Assembly: GCF_040183065.1 (NCBI RefSeq)
Contig: NC_091119.1
Coordinates: forward strand, 102,559,274-102,623,273
Length of the DNA stretch: 64,000 nt
Origin: Periplaneta americana
Taxonomy: Eukaryota; Arthropoda; Insecta; Blattodea; Blattidae
Direction of reading: 5' to 3'
Positions within the stretch are counted from its first letter, which is position 1, and each line of letters starts with the position of its first letter. Below are positions 32,042 through 44,305 of this stretch, in pieces. A program made the translations under genes and the position numbers. The notes under the pieces are model-generated. The model did not search any database and had not been told where the DNA came from. It saw nothing but the letters and a program-made list of their open reading frames with translations.

Positions 32042-32880
32042 ACTTTCAGGTTTAGGCCTTCAGACCTGTTCCGTCCTCAGGGAATATCGTCAGTCCATCT
32101 TGTTCTTGGGCGTCCAACATCTCTACGTCCTTTGGGCTTATAATTTAGCATTATTTTGGGAAGTCGCGTTTCATCCTTTCTAATTATGTGGTCGTGCCAA
32201 TTTCTCTTCTGTTGTTCATGTTAAATATGTTCAGCTCTGTTCTGATATCAGTGTTTTTTCTGTGGTCTAGGAGGGTAGTCCCTGCAACCGCTCTTAGGAA
32301 TTTCATTTCCGAAGTCTCTATTTTCCTCTTATCTTTCCTATTTAAGATCCAATTTTCGCATCCATACATTAGGACTGGTGTGGCTACTACTTTATAAAGT
32401 TTCAGTTGCGTTTCTTTTGTAGTTTTCTGTCGTAAGTGTCTCCTGATGATTCCGCATATTCTCCCAAATTTCTTAACTTTCATATTTATATCTTCGTTTT
32501 GGTTATATGTCACATTAGAACCTAAATATTGGAAGTTGGATACTTGTTGGATTATTTTATTATTTATAATAATTTTGCATCTAAGTGCATTTTTCCCTAT
32601 AAAGGCCATTGATTTGTCTTCGTAGTAGATATATTCAAGTTATATTCTGTCATTATGTTCTGTAGTTTGAAGGATGCTATTTGTAGTCCATCTTCTGTTT
32701 CTTCTATGATAGCCTGACCATCAGCGAATAAAATTGTGTTTAAAACTGTATTTCCTAGTTTTATACCCCCCGTTCTCTTAATGGCCTCGTCAATATATAT
32801 ACCGTTCTAAAAAGTGCTGGAGACATCGGGCAGCCTTGTTTAACACCTTGGTTCACTTCAGCTGTTGTGCCTATTCCATG
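32042..32880 (-). mobile_element. RTE-like LINE reverse transcriptase fragment, minus strand
   Basis: The minus-strand reading starts near 32850 with GVKQGCPMSPALF (RT motif), continues through TILFADGQAIIEETEDGLQI (the YADD-region, here ADG), and then the 141-codon frame 32609-32184 containing VSNFQYLGSNVTYNQNEDIN and LYKVVATPVLMYGCENWILN. This is the classic order of the RTE/CR1-like LINE RT and thumb region. It is 5' truncated, with at least two frame changes, and Asp to Gly in the catalytic pair (ADDQ-type to ADGQ). The tail points left, towards the ATC microsatellite. Confidence 0.78.
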
Positions 32881-33005
32881 GGATTCTACAAGATGGATAA
32901 TAAAATTAATCCCTTCGCGATCACGTTACCAAATAAAATTACGTTATTAAAAATTTTTAAATTTCACGCAGGTAATAAATTTATTTTCCGAGGTATAATT
33001 AATTA

Positions 33006-33170
33006 CGAAAGCCAGCTATAACGGCTAGGGGATCATCGTACTAACGACACGATACCTCATTCTGGTTGGATGATCGTCCACCTCTGCTTCGGCATGTGGA
33101 CGTGAGGCCAGCAGCCGGCTGGTCGGTCATGGCTCTTCATGGGCTGTCGTGCCTCGGATCATTATTGTAA
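33006..33170 (+). repeat. SINE (type D) 3' half, plus strand
   Basis: Contains AGCTATAACGGCTAGGGGAT, TTGGATGATCGTCCACCTCT, CTTCGGCATGTGGACGTGAG and GGGCTGTCGTGCCTCGGATC. It is the reverse complement of the corresponding part of the copy at 10505-10840. The head is missing. Confidence 0.72.
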
Positions 33171-33845
33171 TTAAGTAAAAGTTTGTTCTGTGAAACTGCC
33201 GTTGACTGAGGGAGCAAAAGCTTGCTGCCTTGCACATCTTATAAATGCCGAACACTATGAATCGCGTTAGAAATACACAGCTAAATTAAATTTAAAACTA
33301 GGCTCAAAATAATTCTACCTCCATCAACACAAAATAAGAATAGCTGTGACAGAACACCAATACTACCACAGTAACGATGATTCGATTCTTCCGTACGAAA
33401 CAGCTGGTTATCATGTGCTAACGTGAAAAAGTCGCGACTTGTCAGCATGGACTCTGTTTGGGTGGCTGGTTTCAGCGGTTGCCATGGTGACGTCTTGAAG
33501 CCGCTTAACTGCCAATACCTTCTGTAGACTGTATGTATGAAAACCTGGTATTCATAAAAACTTTAGGTTTACAACGTGCATCGAAACACTTGCCTACCGT
33601 CAAATGAACGCCGGACACTTAGGCTCGAGAGCAGTCCTACTTCTCTACGGACATATGGCAGCCTGAATGGAGCTTTATTAAGGGTAACTATCTCATAACA
33701 AACACTCAAGCACCAAATCTAAGTGAAAATGTTCTGCATAATGAGTATAAAACACTAACCAAAAGATATAATTATATATTTAAATAGGCCATCCCGCTTT
33801 TGTAAATAATTAATTAATAGACAGGTCAATAGCCAATTGAAAACT
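33171..33845. other. No recognised feature
   Basis: No supported ORF or repeat. Confidence 0.35.
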
Positions 33846-33849
33846 GTGA

Positions 33850-34293
33850 GTAGGCCCAGTATAGGATGAAGATAAATGCAAATAAGACGAAGACCATGGT
33901 CAAAGGAAGAACAATAAAGAAGTTAATCTTGCATTTTCTAAATGAGACAGTCAGTAGAGCAAATGGACAGCTTCAAATACTTGGGATGTATTAAGCCTAT
34001 AAGCTGTGTTGGAAAGAGTGGGTGAAGAAAGAATGATGCTGAAACTGATCAGGAAGAGTAAAAGGAAATGGTTGTGACACTGGCTGAGAAGAAATTGCCT
34101 ACTGAAGGAGCACTGAAAGGAGTGGTGAACAGAAGAAGAGTTCGGTGCAGAAGAAGATATCAGATAATAGAAAACATTAAGATACATGGATCATATGAGG
34201 AGACAAAGAGGAAGGCAGAAATAGGAGAGATTGGAAAAATCTGGGTTTGCAGTGAAAGACCTGCCCTTGGGCACAACACTAAATGAATGAAAC
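33850..34293 (+). mobile_element. LINE 3' end with large internal deletion (family X)
   Basis: The left part translates as MKINANKTKTMVKGR (compare the copy at the window end), and GQLQILGM follows. It then jumps directly to VGKSG*RKNDAEtype sequence that matches the C-terminal end of ORF2 in the copies at 44640 and 47472 (VSEERMMLKLIRK, ETKRKAE). The copy closes with AGACCTGCCCTTGGGCACAA and an AATGA tail. About the middle of the RT-distal region is deleted. Confidence 0.65.
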
Positions 34294-34718
34294 AGTTCAA
34301 TATGAAATAAACCTTGCATTTCGAGGTATGACGCCTAGTACTGTTGAACGAAATACTTCACTACGACTGGTTAAACTCTGATGAACCAGTTTTGATGGTA
34401 AGAATAAACAATCAATATTTTTTCACGATACATAATGAAGAGGAATTTCGAATAACTATTGCATTATAGGCTATTTTACAACTGGAATGTTAACTATAAA
34501 CACGAGTATAGGCCAAAACCACGAAAGTTATAATAAACTCGTTTGAATTAATGAGTAACTTTAAAAAATGTAACAAGATGAAAGCTGGTACAAAATAGGC
34601 CTAATTTTATTATGGCTCCTCTATTTTCATGACCGAAGAAGATTCCATCATAACTTATCTGAGAAAGCCAAATTGGAAAAATAAACTGGCCAATTAACTG
34701 GTACTCCACAATACCGCA
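34294..34718. other. No recognised feature
   Basis: No supported ORF or repeat. Confidence 0.35.
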
Positions 34719-34905
34719 GTCTAGTGCATAGTCATGAAGCGTAACACGTAGGAAATACGCATCCAATTACAGTTGAAATTTATTTGCTAGCCATTAGGAT
34801 CGCTACTATCGCACAGTCTATTGTTCCTACTACTCTCAGTTGCTAACCGCTTGGAGAATTGTACCGCCAGAAATGCAAAAAATCACCTCAAGCTTCGTGA
34901 CTATT
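34719..34905. mobile_element. Degraded hAT-like MITE copy
   Basis: Shares AGGATCGCTACTATCG, CACAGTCTATTGTTCCTA and CTCAAGCTTCGTGACT with the copy at 22204-22381, in the same order, with internal rearrangement. No clear target duplication. Confidence 0.55.
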
Positions 34906-36060
34906 ATCATCTCTTACAGAAACGCAAAACGAAAGTTCTTAAACACTACATTGTGTGGTATGACATTCCGAATATAGTTCCCAGGCAACAACTGTATGCA
35001 CCCAATGTAGTCCTACTTATCTTTGGTTCAGGAAATAACCCTATCATACCGCGTTGCATTTTACCATACATACACAAGCACACGTAGACATGTCTCCATG
35101 CATAAAAACTAGAACTAGTATAAGATCGCAGGTAAATAAATTAAAGGAATATATTATATCCCGGCAATGGTAAAATGCAGCGGTCCCTGCTTAGGGCGTT
35201 ATTGCACGCATGCCAGTACAACGGGATTCAAAAGGACTGCCATACCCTTCATTGAACTTCAAACCGCTCTATTTTTCAACGATTGTATTACATGCAAAGT
35301 AATGCAATACATGATACTGAAACTAACTTTACCATTCTACAATGTCATAGTTTTAAATTATCAACGGAAAATTTTAAGAAAATTCATTTTCAGAAAAAGT
35401 CAAAATAAAATATAGTCTACAATAAAATGTGTATCTAACCTTCCAACCCGCGAAGACATTCTCAGGCCGTTCATTTATCCGTATGCCCAATATCCAACAC
35501 AAAAATTAATCCGCGCACACAACACTTCACTGCCGCGAACTGCACATCTGCGATTCTCCCTCGAAATTAAAATAAGGGGCGTTCGGTGTAACATCATTCA
35601 GAAGCACCAATAGTGTCACGCTTCTAATAAAATAATAAAATATCACTGCGCTGCACTAAGAAAATTCATATGAAGTAAATTAGTATAATTAGCACAGTGA
35701 ATTCCATTTATGTATGTTCCTATTCCTTTATTTATTCAAACATCCAAACAGTAGAAGGAGTGCAACGATATGGCCAACTTAGTATATTGGAAACAACTCA
35801 GATAATGAAGTAAATTTTCATTACATTAATTTTATAAGTTTAAAACTAAATTGCTCCAACGTCAAATAAACTTCTCAATTCAATGCGTAATAAAACACAA
35901 GCTACCCAACATGAGTTTCCGTGTCAAAGAAATACTTTAATGGAACTATTGCATTCAATGGGGTTTAAATATAAAATTCATGGATCTCAACCAGCAGCAA
36001 TGGAATCATTACGAATACGGATGTGGCGGTCTTCGTATTTACGGAATATAGAGTAACAGT
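34906..36060. other. No recognised feature
   Basis: Short ORFs of 74-88 codons without recognisable motifs. AT-rich. Confidence 0.35.
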
Positions 36061-36062
36061 AG

Positions 36063-36401
36063 ATGTCATTAAAACGTGAAAATAACATTCCCTTGCCCTC
36101 GCCAGTCCCAACAACAAAGTTACATCTGCTACAAGAGATAAAACGTAGCCATTACAGAAAAAAGATGTATGTAATTGACGAACTATCATCGAAATACGGC
36201 CATGTTGTACTACGACTGCCCCCCCACCCTACTATTGCCATAGAATTCGTTTGGTCGGAACTGAAGAGAAATGTCCGGTCAGAAAATGGATTGGGAAACA
36301 AATCTGTTCAAGAAGTACGCGATTTGATAGTAAATGTGATGGATGACATTAATAATATAAAGCATTGGGTAAAGTATATCGAACATGTAAAGACAAAATA
36401 A
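36063..36401 (+). pseudogene. DDE-type transposase C-terminal fragment (Tc1/IS630-like)
   Basis: The 112-codon frame contains YVIDELSSKYGHVVLRLPPH followed by PTIAIEFVWSELKRNVRSEN and KSVQEVRDL. The pattern 'GHxVLRLPPxHxxxNPIExxWsxlKxxV' is the end of the DDE_3 domain in insect IS630/Tc1-like transposases. Here the usual Asn-Pro-Ile-Glu catalytic block reads Ala-Ile-Glu-Phe, so it is altered. The rest of the transposase is absent. Plain DNA transposon relic. Confidence 0.65.
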
Positions 36402-37767
36402 AGTGATTATCGCTCCTTAGAAGCTAGCTTGGAATCTTGTGTAATTGACTCAACGCACTCAAATTGGAGGTGTTCGTGTTTTATTTCTGTATTTACAAGA
36501 CTCACACGAAGGTTCACTTCAGTCTTCAGAAGGGAGAGATGGCAATGCAGCGTTGTTTACATGGAACCTGTTCGGAGTCGCGAGCCTGCTTGCTCCCTGC
36601 GGTAAGTGTGTCCAATCGCAGGTTCCAACTGGCTCTCATTTGAGCGGACGTACTATAAGTAGTACATTTATATGCTATTTAATTTAACTTTCAAGGCTAC
36701 AACTATGAACGTTTAATTCTATGTATTTATTCGTTCAAATCGAGCTTAAATAATACAAATCTTTCTTATCGCTAAGTGTCTGCCGTTGTGGCAACCTGGA
36801 TAGCGCATGTGCTATCTTGTCTTGTGATTGTTCTGCGATATCTCAACGGTGGTGGCCCTGCGTCACGCCGATACCGTTTTCAGGAAGGTCCGAATTTGTG
36901 AATCTACCCGCAGTGGTGTGTAAGTCGGATAAAAGGGAGGTTTAGCAGAATAAGGAATAAATTTATATAAGTGAAGATATTCCGCGAATTGCGATAGGCG
37001 ACCTCTTTACACCAAATCACGACAGCAGGACTGCGGGTAGACTGAAAGGTGAAAACTCACCTGTCTGTCAGTCTTGTTTCAGTGCAGAATGCAATTATGG
37101 GACAATATTATGCATGGTACGCGAAGCAAAATTCTTGTAGTTTAAATATTATGATATATCAGTATTGTTACGTACAGTGTAGCCTATAAAGTAACTAATA
37201 TAATATAAGTAACTATAAAATAAATATGACCTGGGCCGTCTTTAAGCCGTTTGGACCAATTTGTCTGAATTGGGCCCCACACCTATGGAGGTCTCGCACC
37301 TAAGAATAATGATTTTTATTTTCAGGACCAATCTATGGAAATTTAAATTATGGTTTAGGCTATTTAACAGAGATCTGCATCGGACGTTTTCACTCGAGCG
37401 CCAAGTAGTTCATAGCATAATCCGATAGGTAGCGCATATGCATGATGCGTAAAATTGTCACGACCGATAAATCCTCGAACGGTATAACCCGAGCGTTAGA
37501 CATTCGTTCTTGTTACAGTGATGAACTGTGTAATAACATCATAGATGTTTATCATTTCAAAACTTTGCCGTGTTTAACTAACCTCTCCATAGTACAACTA
37601 CAAAACTTGCTTTAAAATATAATATTAATGTTGTAGGTAAATGTTTTTTTCCCCCACACAGGAGTGATTTTGTTTTTGCCACATCTGATAAATGTTATTG
37701 GATGTAAATGTAATTATTATAAACGGAGAACACAATCACGATAATGCAAGAACCGTATCAAATTTTC

Positions 37768-37840
<73 letters not shown>

Positions 37841-38049
37841 CTCTAATAATTAGTGTATCAATCTTTCCGTCTGTAACAGTTGTGCAGCATGATTATTCGC
37901 TATGTTATATTTTCTGTAACGTTATCTCTGTACTAATATTGTTATTAATCTACTGCTATATCAATAATATTTTGTAAAACGTTTCTACATTGTCGCAGTA
38001 GGCCTATATAGGCGGAACAGTATGTATGGACCTGTCATATTATAAAATG
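36402..38049. other. No recognised gene; (AAT)n at about 37770-37840
   Basis: Contains a long uninterrupted AAT microsatellite near 37770-37840. The rest has no supported ORF or terminal repeat. Confidence 0.45.
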
Positions 38050-38276
38050 TTAAATCTTATGTCTTATTTAACGACGCTCGCAGCTGCAGATGTTATATCA
38101 GCGTCGCCGGATGTGCCGGAATTTTGTCCCGCAGAAGTTCTTTTACATGCCAGTAAATCTACTGACATAAGCCTGTCGCAATTAAGCACACTTAAATGCC
38201 ATTGACCTGGCCCGGGATCGAACCCGCAACCTTGGGCATAGAAGGCCAGCGCTATACCAACTCGCCAACCAGGTCG
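38050..38276 (-). repeat. tRNA-derived SINE (type C), minus strand
   Basis: On the minus strand the order is GTCGACCTGGTTGGCGAGTT, A box TTGGTATAGCGCTGG, B box GGTTCGATCCCGGG, then a body with GCTTATGTCAGTAGATTTAC, GGGACAAAATTCCGGCACAT and an end CGAGCGTCGTTAAATAAGAC. Full length in layout; same family as 38620-38820 and 58330-58558. Confidence 0.82.
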
Positions 38277-38619
38277 ACATCATATTATATATGTGGTAAA
38301 TCAAATATTGAATAATTTAATTAGAAACAATAACTGTATATCGAAGTTTTTCATACTATTTTATTTATAACTTCATGTTCCTGTTTTGGTACGTTGCATT
38401 GACTGTTGCCATAAACGCAGAAAATAAAGCCTTATTTTTACCGTGTAAGCAAAACATATGTTTATCTTATCTGTCGCCTTCCATACAAGATAAGACATGC
38501 CGGTGAGATGACCTTGTATTGTGCTTCTATTTATTACGAGCGTATCACGACCGATCGTATCTCACTCGAGGGTCGACACTCGACTGAGTTCAAGCGAGCG
38601 ATTTAACTCCAATGCAGCA

Positions 38620-38822
38620 CTCTGCTATTTAGCGACGCTCGCAACTGCAGAGGTTATATCAGCGTCGCCGATGTGCTGGAATTTTGTCCCGCATGCCAGT
38701 AAATCTACTGACATGAGCCTGTTGCATTTAAACACACTTAAACGCCATCGACCTGGGCGGGATCGAAACCCCAACCTCGAGCACAGAAGCCAGCGCTATC
38801 CCGCTACGCCACCCAGGCCAAT
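38620..38822 (-). repeat. tRNA-derived SINE (type C), minus strand, older copy
   Basis: Same order of blocks as the copy at 38050-38276, with several substitutions and small deletions (for example, the CAGAAGTTCTTTTA part is missing). It abuts the 3' end of a LINE on the same strand. Confidence 0.78.
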
Positions 38823-38975
38823 GCAATCTATGTATGTATTTATTCAGACTACAAATGGGTATATACCCGGTGGCAGTGGTAACTAATTACACTTAATAAT
38901 GGCAATTAATAATAAACACAACTAATAAAAAACATTAATAATTAATAATAATGATAAATAATAATAATAATATTA

Positions 38976-39044
<69 letters not shown>

Positions 39045-40030
39045 ACAAGGAGCATCCTAAATTAAATGAATCATGATCACTTAAAATAACATTTAAAGTA
39101 AATCTAATTGTATCTTAAAACCTAAGTTCGAACTAAGACCAACGTGTATAATAGGTTCATACCTGCACAAGTACCTTTTGGCACCACTTATTTCACTGTC
39201 AACTCACTCACTGCACTGATTCTATCCTGATTTCACTAACACTTAAAAAGCATTTCACTGTTAAAATACTTTGCACAGCCACTATGAACTATAGAACTTC
39301 ACTGACACAAACACACTTCACTTACACAATGGACTTCACTGACACAACACACTTCCTCACTGACACAACATTTCAATAACAAAATATCAATTACACCCTT
39401 TAAATAGTGTGTATAATATACTACCGTCTATTAGTAAAGTCCTTAAGCCAATTTTTGAATAAGTACATTTTTGGTTATTGGTAAAGCCTTTAGTAAGTCT
39501 GCAGGTAAACCATTCCAGTCCCTGATAGTACGATACTCCGTCCTCTGTCTTCTTTCCCTCAATTTATATGAGTGATCGTTCCTCGAAGAGTAATTTGACG
39601 GCTGAAACCTATTTCTTATTTCTCTCCAGGCAGGCTCACCTCTGTATGTTTTGAACAGTGCGCATAATCGAATTCTCGTTCTCCGATCCGTGAGTGTGTC
39701 CCATTTTAATGGTGAATTATTACGACAACACTTGAGAGCTCGTTTTTTTTAATCTTTTCCGGTGTCTTAATATGTTCTAATCTGTAAGGATCCCAACATG
39801 CAGCACCATATTCCATTACTGGACGAACTAGTGACTTATATGCAATCTCTTTCGATTTATCAGAGCCTTTTCTTAGTACCCTCATCACAAAGTGTAACGC
39901 CCTCCATTCCTTTCCCGCTGTGTCAGTAACGTGTTCCCCCCAGCCGAGATCGGATCTATGGATACTATAGGAAAATGCGTAGCAGATCTGGAAGTGACAA
40001 TGAGAGATGTGAGAGCACAACAGACACAAG
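38823..40030 (-). mobile_element. 5'-truncated CR1/Jockey-like LINE, minus strand
   Basis: The minus-strand frame 40029-39706 includes HRSDLGWGEHVTDTAGKEWR, ALHFVMRVLRKGS and YKSLVRPVMEYGAACWDPYR, the post-RT region typical of arthropod CR1/Jockey-like LINEs. The coding remnant continues to about 39430 with TRIRLCALFKTYRGEPAWRE and DWNGLPADLL in shifted frames. A 3' UTR with repeated CACTTCACTGACACAA-type sequence (39230-39380) and an (ATT)n tract follows. It ends near 38830 with an AATAAATACATACATAG tail. Confidence 0.72.
38936..39042. repeat. AAT-to-ATT switching microsatellite
   Basis: Imperfect AAT units change to a long pure ATT tract near 38975, making the two halves complementary. Confidence 0.85.
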
Positions 40031-40377
40031 AGTAAGTGAATACCATAAAGTTGCTAATTTAAATGGTTACAGGCTTGTGGAGTAAGGTACTGAAGACAAT
40101 TCTTCCAGCAGAAATTAAAGCCCGCATGAAAATACTTGAGTTTCTCGCTTGCAATAGGATCTGGTACTAAATTTCCAAATGTTTTCACTCCCCTTCGGAT
40201 CTTTCTGACAAACCTAGTGATTGTTGCGTCAGAAGAAATGCTTTTCCAAGCTTAAATAGATCAAAACGTATTTGCCATCAAAGAAAAGAACCACAATCCA
40301 ACAAATGTATCATTGTGATATATCGTATTATTGAGCAAAATTATTAATAAAGAAAAGTTATAAATATACAATATTAA

Positions 40378-40447
<70 letters not shown>

Positions 40448-41130
40448 TAAACTTAGTAAAAATAAATTTTGGTGCTAAATTTGAAAAATTCAAACCGTGA
40501 TACATAGTTGTCCAAGAACAGCAACGGATTTCTTCAGACTAGTAACTGGACGTAAGTCTTTGGCAGCGTATCTCTTCAGAATTGGGATTCATGCTGTACT
40601 TCACCAAAAAGTGTTCTATGTAGGGAAGAAGATTTAACTATGAACTTACATTACAGCACATTCTAAACTGCACAACTCTCAACATTTCACAAAATAAAAG
40701 TTGATAATAAAATCGGAGATTTTTACTGACATATTTGAAAAGTAATGAAGAAAATCCAATGTTACGAATATTTGAATAAAATTATTTGAGATCAATAATG
40801 CAGCAAGAAGGTTTGAACAGTTTGATAATTTCATTGTGCCCATTGGATATTAAATTACCTGGAACTTGTTAAACTCAGACAAAATCCTAAACATCTTTGT
40901 AGGGTAAAAAGCAAGAAAGACAACTTTTCCACGTTAAAGCCCTGATCATACATACAGAGTGTAAGGGGCATGAGTTCCGTCCTTTTCACAGTCGTCGGGG
41001 ACGGTCTACAGCAGTCTTGCGATGGATACTAATAATTGCGGGCGAGAGCTATTTTCTGCCCGCTGCGAGCGCGCGGAGCTCTTTTACTTGTAAACATTGC
41101 TAAAGGATGTACAGATATTAGAACATAGCG
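40031..41130. other. No recognised gene; (AAT)n at 40380-40445
   Basis: An AAT microsatellite lies at about 40380-40445. Otherwise no supported ORF. A GC-richer patch at 40970-41090 (CGGGCGAGAGC, GCGAGCGCGCGGAGCTC) precedes the BED-finger remnant and may be transposon terminal sequence. Confidence 0.4.
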
Positions 41131-41134
41131 CATC

Positions 41135-41365
41135 ATGACGGAACGGAAGCGCTTGAAGCTTTCAAGGAAGAGTGGAAGATACAATAATTATGCTTCGAAC
41201 ATGGTGATAAAGTCCAATGTTTGTTGTGCAAAAAAAAAATATATATCATTTGCAAAAAAAGCAACATAAAACGGCATTATGAGACGCAACATGAAAAAAA
41301 ATATAGGCATTATTCAGGAGAAGAGAGAGATAAATTCATTTCGGAATTGACATCGAAGGTAAATT
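41135..41365 (+). pseudogene. hAT/ZBED-type zinc-finger N-terminal fragment
   Basis: A start MTERKRLKLSRKSGRY lies at about 41136. With one frame change it continues FEHGDKVQCLLCKKKIYHLQ, then YETQHEKKYRHYSGEERDKF and ISELTSK. The CxxC...HxxxxH spacing with a following 'RHYxTxH' block is that of BED-like fingers in GTF2IRD2/ZBED-type hAT transposases. The frame ends at a GGTAAAT that could be a splice donor. The catalytic region is absent here. Confidence 0.55.
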
Positions 41366-41434
41366 AATTTACATTTGGGACAGTAGATAGTATCTAGATT
41401 CCTTTTATTTCTTTATTTTAAATGTATTGTTGAT

Positions 41435-41689
41435 TTTTATTTTAGTAGGTTATTTTACGACGCTTTATCAACATCTTAGGTTATTTAGCGTCTGAATGAG
41501 ATGAAGGTGATAATGCCGATGAAATGAGTCCGGAGTCCAGCACCGAAAGTTACGCAGCATTTGCTCATATTGGGTTGAGGGAAAACCCCGGAAAAACCTC
41601 AAGCACGTAACTTGCCCCGACTGGGAATCTAATCCGGGCCACCTGGTTTCGCGGCCAGACGCGCTAGCCGTTACTCCACAGGTGTGGAC
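41435..41689 (-). repeat. tRNA-derived SINE (type A), minus strand, with 12-bp TSD
   Basis: The minus strand reads GTCCACACCTGTGGAGTAAC, GGCTAGCGCGTCTGGCC, GGTTTTTCCGGGGTTTTCCC and GACGCTAAATAACCTAAGAT, ending in GCGTCGTAAAATAACCT. The direct repeat TGTATTGTTGAT flanks it at 41423-41434 and 41690-41701, a typical SINE target-site duplication. Confidence 0.88.
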
Positions 41690-42061
41690 TGTATTGTTGA
41701 TGTTTTATTTATTGCTTGTTTCTGGATATTTACTTTTATTAGACTACGTGTTTCTTTAATTTAGAAATAATATTTTATCTTTGATTGCACTTTAACTTAT
41801 ACTATTACTAAGCTCAAAATGCTAATTCACTTTCATTCCAATAACTATTTTCAGGATTTTTAGCAAATATGAACGAAAAAACATTTTGAAAACTTTGATG
41901 CAAGGAGCTTTTTTATTAACGTCAATATAAAATATACTTTAAAATATAATTTCAAAACTATTAGACCTAATTGCACCAAATTTTGTACAGACGATATTAT
42001 CATAGATCTGTTTATATAGTTTAAATTTCACAAATTTTGGCCGAAATTGTGGAAGTTTTAA

Positions 42062-42286
42062 TTTTTTATTTTATATTATTGGGTTATTTTACGACGCTCT
42101 ATCAACATCTAGATTATTTAGCGTCTGAATAAAATGAAGGTGATAATGCCAGCATTTGATCGTATTGGGTTGAGGGAAAACCCCGGAAAAAAACCTCAAC
42201 CAGGTTACTTGCCCCGACCGTGATTCGAACCCGAGCTACCTGGTTTCGCGGTCAGACGCGCTGACCGTTACTCCACAGGTGTGGAC
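42062..42286 (-). repeat. tRNA-derived SINE (type A), minus strand, with 12-bp TSD
   Basis: Same family and orientation as 41435-41689, with a short internal deletion that removes the GGTGCTGGACCCCGGA part. The direct repeat TGGAAGTTTTAA flanks it at 42050-42061 and 42287-42298. Confidence 0.88.
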
Positions 42287-42298
42287 TGGAAGTTTTAA

Positions 42299-42704
42299 AA
42301 GTCATACATATCCCCTGAAATGACTGACTCCAAAAATTACGAAAGCTCTCAATATCTTAATTCAATCAATTTCTTTTCCTCGTGTTACGTGCATCTCACA
42401 AATCACTCTAAGAAAACTCATTACATAATCACGACTGGAGAGTAAGGACTACATATTCACAATCACATAATCAATATACTCTATTTCAATCCATATTGCC
42501 ATTATTATTTTTTAACAAATAATCAAAAGTAATTAGTGATCACACACGTGGAGCAGGTAGACCCCATTAGTTTCTCCTAACCAATGAAGTGAATTATTTA
42601 CATAATAATTAATTGCTTTTAAAAAGAAAATGGTTTACATACAATTAACTTTTCCTAGTTCACTTTTTGTTCCTAAAAACACTTCCCTTTGCGATTTGTT
42701 TATA
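42299..42704. other. No recognised feature
   Basis: No supported ORF or repeat. Confidence 0.35.
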
Positions 42705-42839
42705 TATGTACAGCTGTCAAAAAAAAAAAAATGTGGCCGCACTCGTGAACAGCGAATATTTTCAAAGTCCACTTCGGGTCGCGGCGATGTTACAAGATGC
42801 ATGTGCTTGTACAAGCAGTTCCGGAACTATGGAAGTGTT

Positions 42840-42912
42840 CCATATCTGCTCCTCGCAGACCAGCGGTAGAGTGCTTGTTTAATGATTCAAAGGTTGTGGG
42901 TTCGCGCCTTCT
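42840..42912 (+). repeat. tRNA-like segment in element A
   Basis: GCAGACCAGCGGTAGAGTGC resembles an A box region and GGTTGTGGGTTCGCGCC a degraded B box. The equivalent in copy B is at about 45815-45885 (GTAGACCAGCGGTAGAGTGC). It is probably a captured SINE head rather than a tRNA gene. Confidence 0.5.
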
Positions 42913-43094
42913 TCAAGTTTTCATTTTATTTTTTAATCGTTCTTTAGCGATGTAAATGATATTCAAATTATCATTTATATCCAGTTATCGTTCTTAATGG
43001 ATATCACGTTATTTATATTTTGTTATCGTTCTTTAGGGATATGAATAAAATTCAAGTCATCATTTGTATTCTGTTATCGTTTTATAACGATATG

Positions 43095-43097
<3 letters not shown>

Positions 43098-43157
<60 letters not shown>

Positions 43158-43197
43158 TATAATAATAATAATTATAATAATAATAATAATAATAATA

Positions 43198-43230
<33 letters not shown>
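43098..43230. repeat. AAT-to-ATT self-complementary microsatellite
   Basis: A long AAT tract with ATT switches ends in a pure ATT tract, making a potential AT-only cruciform. In copy B the equivalent position (46060-46078) has only a few units, so the tract expanded in copy A or contracted in B. Confidence 0.88.
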
Positions 43231-44240
43231 GTATCTCCAGCGGGGGTTAGCCCTATTTTACATATGTATGTTAGGGCTATAGTTTTATACATAAAACAGA
43301 TAAGCATAAAGAGAAATGGAAAAGAAAATTAAATTAGCTTACGCGATGTAAACAAAACATAAACAATCCGTAAATTAGGCATTGCGATTGCAAAACAAAT
43401 ATCAGTTATCAATTTGAAACATACAAAAACATTAACAACACACATACGTAACATTTCTATAACAAAAATATGCAGCTTTCCGTACTATACATCATAAATT
43501 AATACACAATAGTCACACAAACACAATCAAACTATAATTACGACATTGCGATGACATCAAGTATCCCATAACTGACTCACATACATAACAAATCAAGCAT
43601 CCGTTGCAACACATACACTTCAACATAGTAACCACACTTTTAAAAGTTACAAATTTGGCTCCAAGAAGAATAAATAGGACACTGTTACTAATTACTATTC
43701 TTCTACAATTACTTAAATACATCTGTAATAAATCTGTGAAATTCCGATATGAATGATATTCACGTTTTTTATATTGTTATCGTTCTTTAGCGATATAAAT
43801 AATATTCAAGTTATCATTTACCCTATATTCTGTTCTCCTTCATGAGCATTATAAAATAATATTCAACTTATTTATATTGTTATTGTTCTTTCGCAATATA
43901 AATAATCTGTATTTTATGTAGGTAATTATTATAACACAAATAAACATCTTTCTTTGTAAAATAGGTTACTTTATTTAGATAATTAAACACGTATTATATA
44001 ATATATTATATTAATTAAACAAACCGATATTTATCATTTATATTCTATTATCGTTCTTTAGTGATACGGTATAAATAATATTCAAGTTATTTATATTGTA
44101 ATCGTTCTTTAGCGATATAAATAACATAAATTTAATATTAGGTTTGGAAAAATCCAGTTGCATAATACTGCTATTAGTTTTTCTTTTTGTATTATTACAT
44201 TATACTATCTTGAACCACAATAAAATGAAAAGGAGTAACG

Positions 44241-44305
44241 AGGAATTGAACCTGAGATGTTGACATCTAAATTCCGACGTTCGTCCGCTGAGCTACGAGG
44301 GCAAA
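44241..44305 (-). repeat. tRNA-like segment in element A, minus strand
   Basis: On the minus strand GCCCTCGTAGCTCAGCGGAC (A box) and AGGTTCAATTCCTCG (B box) are correctly spaced. The anticodon region (GTCGGAATTTAGATG) is not a clean stem-loop. Equivalent to 47087-47150 in copy B. Called tRNA-like, not a tRNA gene. Confidence 0.55.

Noticed and set aside
40970-41100. CpG-island promoter of a host gene
   Set aside because: The GC-rich patch is short and directly precedes a transposase-type zinc-finger remnant, so transposon terminal sequence is more likely.
43020-43307. Poly-Asn/Tyr and poly-Ile ORFs
   Set aside because: Translations of the AAT/ATT tract in element A.
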